DNA of 64,000 bases from Rhodocyclaceae bacterium (GTDB lineage Bacteria > Pseudomonadota > Gammaproteobacteria > Burkholderiales > Rhodocyclaceae): the NCBI GenBank assembly GCA_030824275.1, contig JAVBXY010000035.1, positions 1-64,000 on the forward strand. Reading direction: 5' to 3'. The notes beneath the pieces are model-generated. The model was given only the letters and a program-made list of their open reading frames with translations, was not told the origin of the DNA and did not search any database. Below, piece after piece: positions 26,549 to 35,156 of the stretch. Numbering within the stretch: position 1 is the stretch's first letter; each line of letters starts with the position of its first letter. The position numbers and the translations under genes are program-made.

Positions 26549-27339
26549 GCGCTGGCGTCCCAGGCAGCGAGGAATTCCGTCCAATGGGCCGCGCCTGTGG
26601 CGGCCAGGGACGATTTCACCAGTTCCAGTTCACGCGCATGCTCGTCAGCCGTGAGCAGGCCGCGCATCAACTGGAAGCGCAGGAAAACGAGAAAGGTGTT
26701 CACCACATCGGTCTCGCAGTAGTCGCGGATTTCGTCAATGCGGCCTTCCAGCCAGGCGCCCCAGACGGCGGAGCCATCCATGCCGAGCTTGCCGGGCAGA
26801 CCCATCAGTCGGGCCAGTTGGTCCAGCGGCGCGCTGCCGCGCGGCTGGTACATGGCCAGCAGATCCATCAGGTCGGTGTGCCGCATGTGGTAGCGGCTGA
26901 TGTAGTTGTTCCACTTGAAATCGCGGGAATCCCGGTAGTCGCCCTCGCCCATGTCCCAGTAGCGCGGCGCGGCAACGTGATGAATCATGCCGCGATAGTG
27001 CAGCACCGGCAGATCGAAGCCACCACCGTTCCACGACACGATCTGCGGCGTGAATTTTTCGATGCCGTCGAAAAAGCGCTGGATGATCTCGCCTTCCGTC
27101 GACTTCGGTTCGGCCAGGGACCAGACGCGGAAACCCTCGTCGGAGAGCAGGGCACAGGAAATCACGACGACCCGTTGCAGGTGATGGGGCAGAAAATCGC
27201 TGCCGTTCTTCGCCCGCTGGCGCTGGAAGGCGAACTCGGCCACCTCTACGTCTGACAGCTCGGCCGGCAGTTCGTGAAGCACGCGCAAACCGGCAACGTC
27301 GGGGATAGTTTCAATATCGAAAACGAGTACGGGAGTCAT
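26542..27339 (-). CDS. PolB-like 3'-5' exonuclease
   Basis: 265 residues, the predicted DEDD exonuclease family (COG3298, DNA_pol_B_exo2). Exo I FDIETIP with acidic pair near D8 and E10, Exo II in SWNGGGFDLPVL, Exo III in YCETDVVNTFLVFLR. No polymerase domain. The physiological substrate is unknown; DNA repair is likely. ATG at 27339; a copy of the dispersed repeat lies 5 bp upstream of the start, where the ribosome site would be. Confidence 0.88.
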   Translation of the reverse strand: MTPVLVFDIETIPDVAGLRVLHELPAELSDVEVAEFAFQRQRAKNGSDFLPHHLQRVVVISCALLSDEGFRVWSLAEPKSTEGEIIQRFFDGIEKFTPQIVSWNGGGFDLPVLHYRGMIHHVAAPRYWDMGEGDYRDSRDFKWNNYISRYHMRHTDLMDLLAMYQPRGSAPLDQLARLMGLPGKLGMDGSAVWGAWLEGRIDEIRDYCETDVVNTFLVFLRFQLMRGLLTADEHARELELVKSSLAATGAAHWTEFLAAWDASAC

Positions 27340-27344
27340 GGGCG

Positions 27345-27369
27345 AAAAGTCGGCGCTGGCGGGACGGCA
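27345..27369 (+). repeat. Dispersed 26-bp repeat, copy 7
   Basis: AAAAGTCGGCGCTGGCG then GGACGGCA, between the divergent exonuclease and IclR genes. It overlaps the probable ribosome-binding region of the exonuclease gene. Confidence 0.8.
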
Positions 27370-27427
27370 GGTGGTGCTGCAACAAGCGCGCAATGATTTC
27401 AATGCCGCGATTCTATAATCCCCCGCC

Positions 27428-28246
27428 ATGAGTACCGACGACAAAGACGAAAATTCACGCCAGGGTATCCAGTCCATCGAAGTGGGCGTGCCCCTGCTAC
27501 GGGTGCTGGCCGACCACGGCGCACCGATGATGCTGCGCGATCTGGCCATCGAATCCGGCATGCCGGCCGCCAAGGCCCACCGCTATCTGGTCAGCTTCAT
27601 GCGCACAGGCCTGGTGACCCAGGACACCCAGTCCGGTCGCTACGACCTTGGCACCTTCGCCCTCGAGCTGGGTCTGGCCAGTCTCGCCCGCCTGGATGCC
27701 GTGCGTATCGCGACGCCGGTGCTCGATGCCCTCAACGAGGAAATCGGCGAAACCGTGGCGCTGGCGGTCTGGGGCAATATGGGCCCGACCTTCGTGCGCT
27801 GGATCGAATCCCGCCGGCCGGTATCGGTGAACCTGCGTACTGGCGACGTCATGCCCCTGCTCCACTCTGCCACCGGCCTGTGCTTCGCCATCTATCTCGA
27901 CAACCCGACCATGAAGAAGCGCGTCGAGGAGGAGTTGACCATCGCCGCTCGTGGCGACCATCCCCGCGCGCCGCGCAGCCGAGAGGAACTCGCCGCCATC
28001 GCCGAGGAAACCCGAGAGCATGGCTTGGTACGCGCCATCGGCCTCGTCATCCCCAACGTGAATGCCTTCGCCGCGCCGATCTTCAACCACGACGGCAAGA
28101 TGGTGCTGGCCATCACCACCCTCGGCCCGGCCGGGCTGTTTCAATCAGCCTGGAACGGCCCCACGGCCAAGGCGGTACTCAAGGCGGCGCAGGCCGCATC
28201 ACGCCAACTCGGCTGGCGGCAGGGGAAGAATCCGGCAAAAAAATAG
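27428..28246 (+). CDS. IclR-family transcriptional regulator
   Basis: 272 residues. N-terminal winged HTH (SIEVGVPLLRVLADHGAPMMLRDLA, then GMPAAKAHRYLVSFMRTGLV) and C-terminal IclR effector domain (about 95-265) with HSATGLCFAIYL and the terminal AI-TTLGPAGLF strand. Divergent from the exonuclease gene. IclR proteins control aromatic or aliphatic acid catabolism; the nearby target could be the di-iron oxygenase operon, but that is inference. Confidence 0.9.
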   Translation: MSTDDKDENSRQGIQSIEVGVPLLRVLADHGAPMMLRDLAIESGMPAAKAHRYLVSFMRTGLVTQDTQSGRYDLGTFALELGLASLARLDAVRIATPVLDALNEEIGETVALAVWGNMGPTFVRWIESRRPVSVNLRTGDVMPLLHSATGLCFAIYLDNPTMKKRVEEELTIAARGDHPRAPRSREELAAIAEETREHGLVRAIGLVIPNVNAFAAPIFNHDGKMVLAITTLGPAGLFQSAWNGPTAKAVLKAAQAASRQLGWRQGKNPAKK

Positions 28247-28271
28247 CCGGCGCGATTTGCATCGCACCGGC
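28237..28271 (-). terminator. Rho-independent terminator of the di-iron oxygenase operon
   Basis: Stem GCCGG-cGCGA with TCGC-ac-CGGC around a short loop, followed on the minus strand by a run of seven T (plus-strand A-run 28237-28243). It sits 30 bp past the last gene of the operon and overlaps the end of the IclR gene. Confidence 0.6.
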
Positions 28272-28301
28272 CCTGTCTCCTCCTCCGGAATCCTGCCGCT
28301 C

Positions 28302-28721
28302 TCAGGCGTATTGGGTATCGATGGTCCGCGTGAATATGTCTTCCAGCGTCTCGCGCGCCTTACCAAAATCCATCACTGCCTCTTCGTAGGCATCACGGGC
28401 CAGCGTATAGGCTTCCACCAGTTCACCGTTGATGCCATCGGAATGCAGGCGCTGATACAGCGACTGCACCTCCTCAAACAGGCGGTCCGCCAGCAGGCGG
28501 CGACGCATGTAGATACGTGCACCTTCCTGCGGCCAGACCGTCATCTCCCCATAGGTCGGCACGTGGGCGCGGGCGACGGTGGCGAAGTCGCCCTTGAGCA
28601 GTTCCCACATGCCGGCCCAATCCGGATCGGCGTCCCCGTTTGGACCCAATGCGGGGGTGTAGCCGAAGCGCTTGAGCTCGGCGATCTCGCCGTCGATCAA
28701 CCGTTGGGGAGAGGCGAACAT
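28302..28721 (-). CDS. Small partner protein of a PaaA-like oxygenase, unknown family
   Basis: 139 residues, mostly helical and charged. Not recognised: no metal motif and no cysteine. Its start overlaps the stop of the PaaA-like gene by one base (TGATG), so it is made in step with it, suggesting a second subunit or coupling protein. The N-terminal LIDGEIAELKRFGYTP and C-terminal MDFGKARETLEDIF helices are the main visible features. A terminator follows. Confidence 0.7.
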   Translation of the reverse strand: MFASPQRLIDGEIAELKRFGYTPALGPNGDADPDWAGMWELLKGDFATVARAHVPTYGEMTVWPQEGARIYMRRRLLADRLFEEVQSLYQRLHSDGINGELVEAYTLARDAYEEAVMDFGKARETLEDIFTRTIDTQYA

Positions 28722-29527
28722 CAGGCGGTCGCCGGTTCGTCGGCTTCGTATCCGACACGCATGTCGTAGTCGGCTTCGACGCCCTGGGGCAGCACGAGAC
28801 CGACTTCCTTCAGGCGCGACTCCAGCAGTTCGAGGTATTCGGCCTGGAGCTCCTCGGGCTTCTTCACCTTGATGCCGTACTCGTAGTAGATGTCGAACAT
28901 GGCCGACTTCTTGTCGCCGGACGAAGGACGGCCGTAGAAACCGAGGCCGATCTTCATGAACTTTTCGACGCGCTTCTGCATGTCCTCGCGGGTCTTTTCG
29001 CCACCGAACTCGATGCAGCGCTTGGATGCCCATACGCCGAAGGCGAGGTGACCGTACTCTTCCTTGTGGATGCGCACGTTGACGCGCGCCCAGGGCAGGT
29101 AGGAGCAGTTCTGGTACTGGCCGAGGAAAGCCACGGCTGCCGGGGTGACGACGGTGGAGAACAGCGCCACGTCTTCCCAGCAATCGAAGAACTTGGACCA
29201 GTTCTCCTTGCGAAAGCCGTTGATCACATTGACCTTGGTGCGATCAGGATTGTCCGGATTGTGGGACAGCTCATAGAGGCGGGCATTGACGTCCACGCCG
29301 AGATCCTGGAGCAGGTTCCAGACATAGAAGCCGTGGCCCATTTCCTCGAACACCTTTTTCGAAAGGCGATAGGCCTCTTCGGGACGGGTAGCGAAACGGT
29401 GATTCTCAGCCACGCGCTGGGCGCCGGCGTATTCCGAATCGGCCTGGAAGGTCATCAGGTTGATGAGTGCCTTCTTGTAATCGTCGGGCAGTACGTCGCC
29501 CTTGTCGTAAGTCTTGTAGGTCCGCAT
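28721..29527 (-). CDS. PaaA/PaaC-family di-iron oxygenase
   Basis: 268 residues, ferritin-like phenylacetic-acid-catabolism family (PF05138-like). All six carboxylate di-iron ligands can be placed: E32, E62 with H65 (EEMGH), E118, E157 with H160 (EEYGH). It is shorter than PaaA (about 309) and much shorter than BoxB, and no PaaB, PaaD or PaaE genes are adjacent. Ring epoxidation or hydroxylation of a CoA thioester is likely from the family, but the substrate is unknown. The gene is divergent from a PaaX-like repressor and 3 kb from a ferredoxin-NADP reductase that could supply electrons. Confidence 0.8.
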   Translation of the reverse strand: MRTYKTYDKGDVLPDDYKKALINLMTFQADSEYAGAQRVAENHRFATRPEEAYRLSKKVFEEMGHGFYVWNLLQDLGVDVNARLYELSHNPDNPDRTKVNVINGFRKENWSKFFDCWEDVALFSTVVTPAAVAFLGQYQNCSYLPWARVNVRIHKEEYGHLAFGVWASKRCIEFGGEKTREDMQKRVEKFMKIGLGFYGRPSSGDKKSAMFDIYYEYGIKVKKPEELQAEYLELLESRLKEVGLVLPQGVEADYDMRVGYEADEPATA

Positions 29528-29808
29528 GTCTATCCTCCAGATGGTGATGGTGCTCTTGGCTTCTTTCGCGATACAGTTTTATCACGTGAAACGAACGATA
29601 ATGTATCACTTAATCACTGTCAATGATTTTTTTAAAACCTAAACAAATCCTTTATTTAATATTGTTTTTATTGAGTTTTATATTAACCACCAGATTGATC
29701 CAACTTACCAAGCGCACCACATTAACCACTACGTCACACAATGCGTTACACACAAACACCTCTAGTGGTATCATTTAATCCATCATCAACCGAGCCGATT
29801 TCCCCGTC
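29528..29808. promoter_or_regulatory. AT-rich divergent control region with repeated operator-like boxes
   Basis: Very AT-rich 281-bp gap between the oxygenase operon and the PaaX-like gene. GTATCACTTAATC (29603-29615) and GTATCATTTAATC (29768-29780) are near-identical 13-bp boxes, each about 30-90 bp from one of the two start codons. A second pair, ATTAACCAC, is at 29682 and 29721. These are candidate binding sites for the PaaX-like regulator. Confidence 0.6.
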
Positions 29809-30759
29809 ATGAAAAGCCGCTTCATCAGCCAGTGGATGGATGACTTCCTGCGCGAGCACACGGTGCGCGCGAACTCCCTGATCATCACCATTTACGGCGA
29901 CGCTATCGCGCCTCACGGCGGCACCGTCTGGCTGGGTAGCTTCATCAATCTGGTCGAGCCCCTGGGTTTGAATCCGCGCATGGTGCGTACCAGCGTATTC
30001 CGCCTGTCGAAGGAAAAGTGGCTAGTCTCGGAACAGATCGGGCGCAAGAGCTACTACAGCCTCACCGCTACCGGCCGCCGCCGCTTCGAGCACGCCTACC
30101 GCCGTATCTACGACGATCCGCGCACAGTCTGGGACGGCGACTGGCAAATCGTCTTCACCACCAGCGGTAACCTGCCCGCCGCCCAGCGCGACGCCCTGCG
30201 CCGCGAATTGCTGTGGGAAGGCTTCGGCATCCTCGCACCTGGCGTGCTGGCTCATCCTTACGCCGACGCCGATTCCCTGCTCGACATCCTTCAGGGCACT
30301 GGCGCCCACGACAAGGTAGTGGTGATGCAGGGCCGCACTCTCGGCGCGCTCTCCAGCCGGCCCTTGCAGGAACTGGTACGCGACTGCTGGAACCTGGATG
30401 CCATCGCCCAGGACTACAAGCGCTTCATCGACTGCTTCCGCCCCGTGGCACGGGCCATGAAGGCCTCGCGGGGACTCGATCCGGAGCAGGCCTTTTGCGT
30501 CCGCACGCTGTTGATCCACGAATTCCGCCGCGTCCAGTTGCGCGACCCGCAGCTGCCCAAGCAACTGCTGCCCAATGAGTGGCCGGGCGACGTCGCCCGC
30601 CAGCTATGCGGCGAACTGTATGCGTTGACCCGCGATTCTGCCGAGGCCTATTTGCAGGACGTACTGGAAACCGCCGATGGCGCCCTGCCGGACGTCGCGC
30701 CCTATTTCGATCAGCGTTTCGGCCATCTCACCAACGCCAAGTCCAAGGAACAGGAATGA
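29809..30759 (+). CDS. PaaX-like transcriptional repressor
   Basis: 316 residues: N-terminal winged HTH (about 15-90, SLIITIYGDAIAPHGGTVWLGSFINL and MVRTSVFRLSKEKWLVSE), central PaaX domain (WQIVFTTSG-LP, about 105-200) and C-terminal PaaX_C. PaaX represses phenylacetate operons and is released by phenylacetyl-CoA, so this protein probably senses an aryl-CoA. The next gene starts within its stop codon (ATGA). Confidence 0.88.
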   Translation: MKSRFISQWMDDFLREHTVRANSLIITIYGDAIAPHGGTVWLGSFINLVEPLGLNPRMVRTSVFRLSKEKWLVSEQIGRKSYYSLTATGRRRFEHAYRRIYDDPRTVWDGDWQIVFTTSGNLPAAQRDALRRELLWEGFGILAPGVLAHPYADADSLLDILQGTGAHDKVVVMQGRTLGALSSRPLQELVRDCWNLDAIAQDYKRFIDCFRPVARAMKASRGLDPEQAFCVRTLLIHEFRRVQLRDPQLPKQLLPNEWPGDVARQLCGELYALTRDSAEAYLQDVLETADGALPDVAPYFDQRFGHLTNAKSKEQE

Positions 30760-32090
30760 GCCACCCCCATATCGCCATCGTCGGCGCCGGTCCCTCCGGC
30801 TGCTATGTCGCCGACGCCCTGGGCCGCAAGCTGCCCGCTGTCCGCATCGACATCTTCGACCGCCTGCCGACGCCATTCGGCCTCGTCCGTGGCGGCGTGG
30901 CGCCGGACCATCAGGGCACCAAGAACATCGCCCGCCAGTTCGAACGCACCCTGGGCAAGGACGGCGTGCGCTTCCTTGGCAACGTCGCCGTCGGCCGCGA
31001 CATTAGCTACGAGGAACTCAAGGCCGCCTACGACGTGGTGGTGATCACCACCGGCGCCCTGGCCGACCGGCGCCTTGGCATTCCCGGCGAAGACCTCGAC
31101 GGCGTCTATGGCTCCGGCGCCTTCGTCTCTTGGTACAACGGCATCCCCGACGGCCGCGAGCTCGACCCGAAAATCGGCGCCTCGGTGGCCATCATCGGCA
31201 ACGGCAACGTTGCCCTCGATATCGCCCGCCTGCTTGGCAAGACCCCAGAGGAACTGGCGGCTTCCGACCTCTGCACCCACGCCCGTGTAGCCTTCGCCGC
31301 CGCACCCGTCCGCGACATCTGGCTGATCGGCCGCCGCGGCCCGGTAGAGGCCAGTTTCACCACCGCCGAGCTGTCTGAATTCGGCGAACTGGCCCGCGTC
31401 GCCACCCTCGTCGATCCCGCCCAATTGCCGGCTGCGGTTCCGGAAACACTGCCTGATGAACAGAAAAAACTCGCCGGCAAGAACCTCGACGTCCTCCACG
31501 CCTACGCTGCCAAGGGTGAACAAGGTGAGCAAGCCGACCGCCCGCTACGCCTGCATTTCGTCTTCAATGCCGCGCCCTTGAAAATCCTCGGCGAGGGCCG
31601 GGCACGCGAACTGGTACTGGAAAAAACCCGCGTGGACAACGGCCGCGCCGTGATGAGCGGCGAAACCTTCACGATTCCCGCCGACACCGTCATCGGTGCC
31701 ATCGGCTACCGCAGCACGCCCTTCCCTGGCCTGCCTTTCGACGAGGCCAGGGGCATCGTCGCCAACGACCAGGGGCGCGTCGAGCCCGGCGTCTATACCG
31801 CCGGCTGGTGCAAGCGTGGTCCCCAGGGGGTGGTGCCGGCCAACCGGGCCGATTCGCTGGCCGTGGCGGAACTGATTCTGTCCGACCTGGCGAATGTCAC
31901 ATCTGGCGCCAAACAAGGGGCAGTAGCCGTCGATGCATTGTTGCAGCTGCGAGGCGTTCAGCCCGTGGATTTCGCCGGCTGGCAAAAGATCAATGCGGCC
32001 GAAACCGCCGCTGCCCAAACTGCCGGAGATGGCCGTCCCCGCGAGAAACTTACCCGCCTGCCGGAACTGCTGGCTGCCGCCCATACTTAA
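30756..32090 (+). CDS. FprA-type ferredoxin/adrenodoxin NADP+ reductase
   Basis: 444 residues from ATG 30756. FAD motif IAIVGAGPSGCYVADAL at the N-terminus, RLPTPFGLVRGGVAPDH (adrenodoxin reductase hallmark), NADP motif IIGNGNVALDIARLL at about 145-160, the RRGPVEASFTTAEL segment, and a C-terminal AGWCKRGPQGVVPANRADS. It transfers electrons between NADPH and a ferredoxin. Co-transcribed with the PaaX-like gene, so it probably serves the adjacent di-iron oxygenase. Confidence 0.9.
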   Translation: MSHPHIAIVGAGPSGCYVADALGRKLPAVRIDIFDRLPTPFGLVRGGVAPDHQGTKNIARQFERTLGKDGVRFLGNVAVGRDISYEELKAAYDVVVITTGALADRRLGIPGEDLDGVYGSGAFVSWYNGIPDGRELDPKIGASVAIIGNGNVALDIARLLGKTPEELAASDLCTHARVAFAAAPVRDIWLIGRRGPVEASFTTAELSEFGELARVATLVDPAQLPAAVPETLPDEQKKLAGKNLDVLHAYAAKGEQGEQADRPLRLHFVFNAAPLKILGEGRARELVLEKTRVDNGRAVMSGETFTIPADTVIGAIGYRSTPFPGLPFDEARGIVANDQGRVEPGVYTAGWCKRGPQGVVPANRADSLAVAELILSDLANVTSGAKQGAVAVDALLQLRGVQPVDFAGWQKINAAETAAAQTAGDGRPREKLTRLPELLAAAHT

Positions 32091-32135
32091 GTAATACGGG
32101 ATATGATTCAGGCCTGACCATTACATTCATCTCGA

Positions 32136-33293
32136 ATGCTCGGCAATTTCCTGCAACGTATCTGGCTGCAAGCATGGTCGCTGATCCTGGTCGAGATGAA
32201 CGGCCAGGAAATCGGCTGGCTGCTGCGTCCCCGCGAACACATTTCCCTGCTCGCCACGCGGCGGGTGACGATGATCGTCTCCCGCGTGCGGCTGATCGCC
32301 GGCCTTTTCGCACTGCTGACGCCGCTGTGGATCATCATCGACATCCTGACCTTCCCGCCGGAAATCTGGCACGGACTGGCTGCCGGGCGCGTCGCCGTCA
32401 CCGTAGCCTTTGCCGGCATCCTGATCGCGGTCAACCGGATGGAAACCCTGAATGACGCCTACCGCGCGCTGGGCCTGCTGCTGGCGACGCCGACAGTGTT
32501 CTTTATTTACACCCACGAACACATGGGGGCTTTCCAACTCGATGGGCTTCAGGCAGCCTTTGCCACCGGCTACGCCTACCTGCCCTTTGTCATGCTGGCC
32601 GGCCTGTCGATCTTCCCCCTTACGCTACTCGAGGGCATCCTCTTCGCTGCGCCGATGCTGGCGGCGCAAGTCATCGCGGCGACGCTGAAGCTGCCCATCC
32701 TCGACTGGCCGAATCTGGCTGCATCCTTCTGGCTGCTGCTGCTGATCACCGCTGTTTCTTTGCTGGCGGGGCTATCTCAACTGGCCTTCATGATCGTACT
32801 GGTACGCGAATCGATCCGCGATGCCATGACCGGCTGCTTCTCCCGCCACAGCGGCGAGGAACTGCTGGAACTCCAGTTCATCCTTGCCGTCCGCAGCGAA
32901 GCCCCGCTGGCGCTGGCCTTCATTGACCTCGACCACTTCAAGAGCGTCAATGACCAATTCGGCCACGATGCCGGCGATCAGGTGCTGATCGACGCGGCCC
33001 AGTCAATCCGCGAAGGCCTGCGCACCGGCGACATGCTGACCCGCTGGGGTGGCGAGGAATTTGTCCTGATCATGCCCAACACCAGCCCCGAACAGGCTTG
33101 CGTGGCCTTGAAACGCGTCCGCCAACGCGGCTTGGGGCAGCGCCCGGACGGCACGCCGGTTACCGCCAGCATGGGCGTCGCCGAGCGCATGCGTGACAGC
33201 GCTGATTCCTGGCGCCGGCTGGTGGAAGTGGCGGATGAACGCATGTATGCCGCCAAACAAGGCGGCCGGGATCGCATCGTCGGCTGCGAATAA
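32136..33293 (+). CDS. Membrane-bound diguanylate cyclase (GGDEF)
   Basis: 385 residues. About six membrane helices (roughly 45-220) form an unnamed sensor module, followed by a GGDEF domain. The active-site motif is GGEEF (about 303-307), which supports activity, and RTGD five residues before it is an intact RxxD inhibitory site. DLDHFKSVND and GHDAGDQVL complete the domain. It makes c-di-GMP. The stop is followed after 18 bp by a dispersed repeat. Confidence 0.9.
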   Translation: MLGNFLQRIWLQAWSLILVEMNGQEIGWLLRPREHISLLATRRVTMIVSRVRLIAGLFALLTPLWIIIDILTFPPEIWHGLAAGRVAVTVAFAGILIAVNRMETLNDAYRALGLLLATPTVFFIYTHEHMGAFQLDGLQAAFATGYAYLPFVMLAGLSIFPLTLLEGILFAAPMLAAQVIAATLKLPILDWPNLAASFWLLLLITAVSLLAGLSQLAFMIVLVRESIRDAMTGCFSRHSGEELLELQFILAVRSEAPLALAFIDLDHFKSVNDQFGHDAGDQVLIDAAQSIREGLRTGDMLTRWGGEEFVLIMPNTSPEQACVALKRVRQRGLGQRPDGTPVTASMGVAERMRDSADSWRRLVEVADERMYAAKQGGRDRIVGCE

Positions 33294-33310
33294 GCTCGAC
33301 GCAAGCCCGG

Positions 33311-33335
33311 CGCCGTACCGCCAGCGCCGACTTTT
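33311..33335 (-). repeat. Dispersed 26-bp repeat, copy 8
   Basis: Minus strand reads AAAAGTCGGCGCTGGCG then GTACGGCG. It fills the gap between the convergent diguanylate cyclase and MBL genes and overlaps the last codon region of the latter by two bases. Confidence 0.85.
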
Positions 33336-34230
33336 ACAGCACGATTTCCAGCCCTTCGCGGGAGAGCATGATTTCCGGCTCGCCGGGCTTGCCGGGCTCG
33401 TAGTCAGACGAGGCCAGCGCGGCAGCAAAAGCCTGCTCCAGCTGATCGTCGGAACGGGTCGGCTCATGGTGGGTACACACCAGTTTTTTGACGCCAAGCC
33501 GGCGCGCCCAGGCGATGTTGCCCTCCAGTGTGCCGTGGCCCCAACCGATCTTGGTCGGGTATTCGGCCGCCGTGTAGGAGCTGTCGGCGATCAGCACGTC
33601 CAGCCCTTTCAGCGCAGCATCGAGTTGCCCCTGCTGCATGTCCACCATCTGCTGGAACTCGGCGTAGCCCTCGTCCTCGGGCGCATAGATGTTCAGCCAG
33701 GGCTCGTGGTCGCCGGTGAAGAACACCGACTTGCCATTGCACTCGATTCGATAGCCGAGATTGACCACCGGATGATTCAGCAACAGCGGCGTCACCGTGG
33801 CGTCGCCGACGGGCACCGGCTCATTGATGCTGAGGGTTTCGTACTCGATGCCTGCCTTCATTTCTGCCTCGCGCACAGGGAAGTAGCTGTACTGGAGCTG
33901 GACTTCCATCACCTGATCGGGGCCGCGACCGGAGACGACGTCGTAGGCGCCATGGATGCGAACCGAATTGCCGGGGATGTAAAGCGGCGTGAAAAAGGGC
34001 AAGCCGTGGATGTGATCCCAATGGCTGTGGGTGATGAAGATATTGGCCTTGACCGGCATCTGCCTGAGCAGCTCCTGAGCCAGGGGAAACACCCCCGTGC
34101 CGGCATCGAGGACGATGAGGGAATTGTCGTCGCTGCGCACTTCGATGCAGGTGGTGTTGCCACCATAGCGCTGGGTATGCTGGCCCGGCGAGGGAATGGA
34201 ACCACGCACACCCCAGAAACGTACTTTCAT
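33334..34230 (-). CDS. MBL-fold metallohydrolase (phosphoribosyl phosphodiesterase/RNase Z-like group)
   Basis: 298 residues. The metal-binding HxHxDH motif is HSHWDH at H68, H70, D72 and H73, followed by LPFFTPLYIPG; a second His appears in FTGDHEPW and HHEP near the C-terminus. The N-terminus MKVRFWGVRGSIP is typical of a subgroup found next to HDOD and c-di-GMP proteins. It overlaps the HDOD gene by 4 bp, so both are made together. Substrate unknown. Confidence 0.88.
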   Translation of the reverse strand: MKVRFWGVRGSIPSPGQHTQRYGGNTTCIEVRSDDNSLIVLDAGTGVFPLAQELLRQMPVKANIFITHSHWDHIHGLPFFTPLYIPGNSVRIHGAYDVVSGRGPDQVMEVQLQYSYFPVREAEMKAGIEYETLSINEPVPVGDATVTPLLLNHPVVNLGYRIECNGKSVFFTGDHEPWLNIYAPEDEGYAEFQQMVDMQQGQLDAALKGLDVLIADSSYTAAEYPTKIGWGHGTLEGNIAWARRLGVKKLVCTHHEPTRSDDQLEQAFAAALASSDYEPGKPGEPEIMLSREGLEIVL

Positions 34231-35099
34231 TTTTCGCTACCGACCTGGGCAAACATTTGGGCGTCCTCGACGATCTTGTCCAGCGAGCCGGAAATAGCAT
34301 TCACCGTCGCCATGATGTCGTCGCCAAAACGGCCCGGCGCAGCGACTGCTTCGGTCTCGCGCCACGGGTTACCGGAGTCACCGATCTCACGCAGGCGAAC
34401 GATCTGGTCGGCCATGCGCAGGCAGTCCATCATCGCCGAAGGCGCGGCATCGGCGTGGTGGTGATCGCGAATGCAATTGACCAGATGTTCGGGAAAGGCC
34501 CAGCGCTTGGCCAGCAGAGCGCCGACGACGCCGTGATCGACGCCGATCACCCGCTCCTCGGCGGCATTCAGGGGCAAGCCTTCGACGGCAGAGACTTCCA
34601 GCACGTTGCGGAATTCCTCGGCGAGGAACTGGGCAAATACCACCTTGCCGAAATCATGCAACAGACCGGCGATGTAGCAGTCGCCGGGGTCGGCCTCGGA
34701 CTTGGCGAACTGGGTCGCCAGTTGGCGGGCGACACCGGCCACCACCAGGGAATGCAGCAGGTAGCGCTGGATGTCGAAACCGGCCGCGTTCATGCGCGGC
34801 AGGATGCCGACGGCGGCAAAGCCTAGGGCGAGGTTCTTGATGGTGTTGATACCCAGATAGACCACCGACTGGCTGACCGAAGTGATCTTCGACGGCAGGC
34901 TGTAGTAGGCCGAATTGATGACCTTGAGAATCTTCACGGTCATCACCGGGTCCTTCTCGATGACGGCCACCAGCTCCTTGGGCAGGCAATTGATGTTGCG
35001 GGTCAGTTCGAGGATCTTCTGCACGCTGCGCGGAAACGCAGGCATGCGCTCGACGGCCATGCCCAGCTTGCGTTCCAGTTCGGGGGTCAGTGCGCTCAC
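34227..35099 (-). CDS. HDOD-domain signalling protein
   Basis: 290 residues, single HDOD domain (about 15-215): MPAFPRSVQKILELTRN, IEKDPVMTVKILKVINSAYYSLPSKI, SQSVVYLGINTIKNLALG and IAGLLHDFGKVVFAQFL. The HD residues are only partly kept (HDFGK), as is usual for HDOD. Family role is regulatory, often linked to c-di-GMP and stress. Operon with the MBL hydrolase; the diguanylate cyclase converges on them. Confidence 0.88.
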   Translation of the reverse strand: MSALTPELERKLGMAVERMPAFPRSVQKILELTRNINCLPKELVAVIEKDPVMTVKILKVINSAYYSLPSKITSVSQSVVYLGINTIKNLALGFAAVGILPRMNAAGFDIQRYLLHSLVVAGVARQLATQFAKSEADPGDCYIAGLLHDFGKVVFAQFLAEEFRNVLEVSAVEGLPLNAAEERVIGVDHGVVGALLAKRWAFPEHLVNCIRDHHHADAAPSAMMDCLRMADQIVRLREIGDSGNPWRETEAVAAPGRFGDDIMATVNAISGSLDKIVEDAQMFAQVGSEK

Positions 35100-35156
35100 G
35101 TTTTCGCGGCCTCGTTAAGAAGGCCGGATTATACCGGGGGAATCAGCCGCCGCGAC

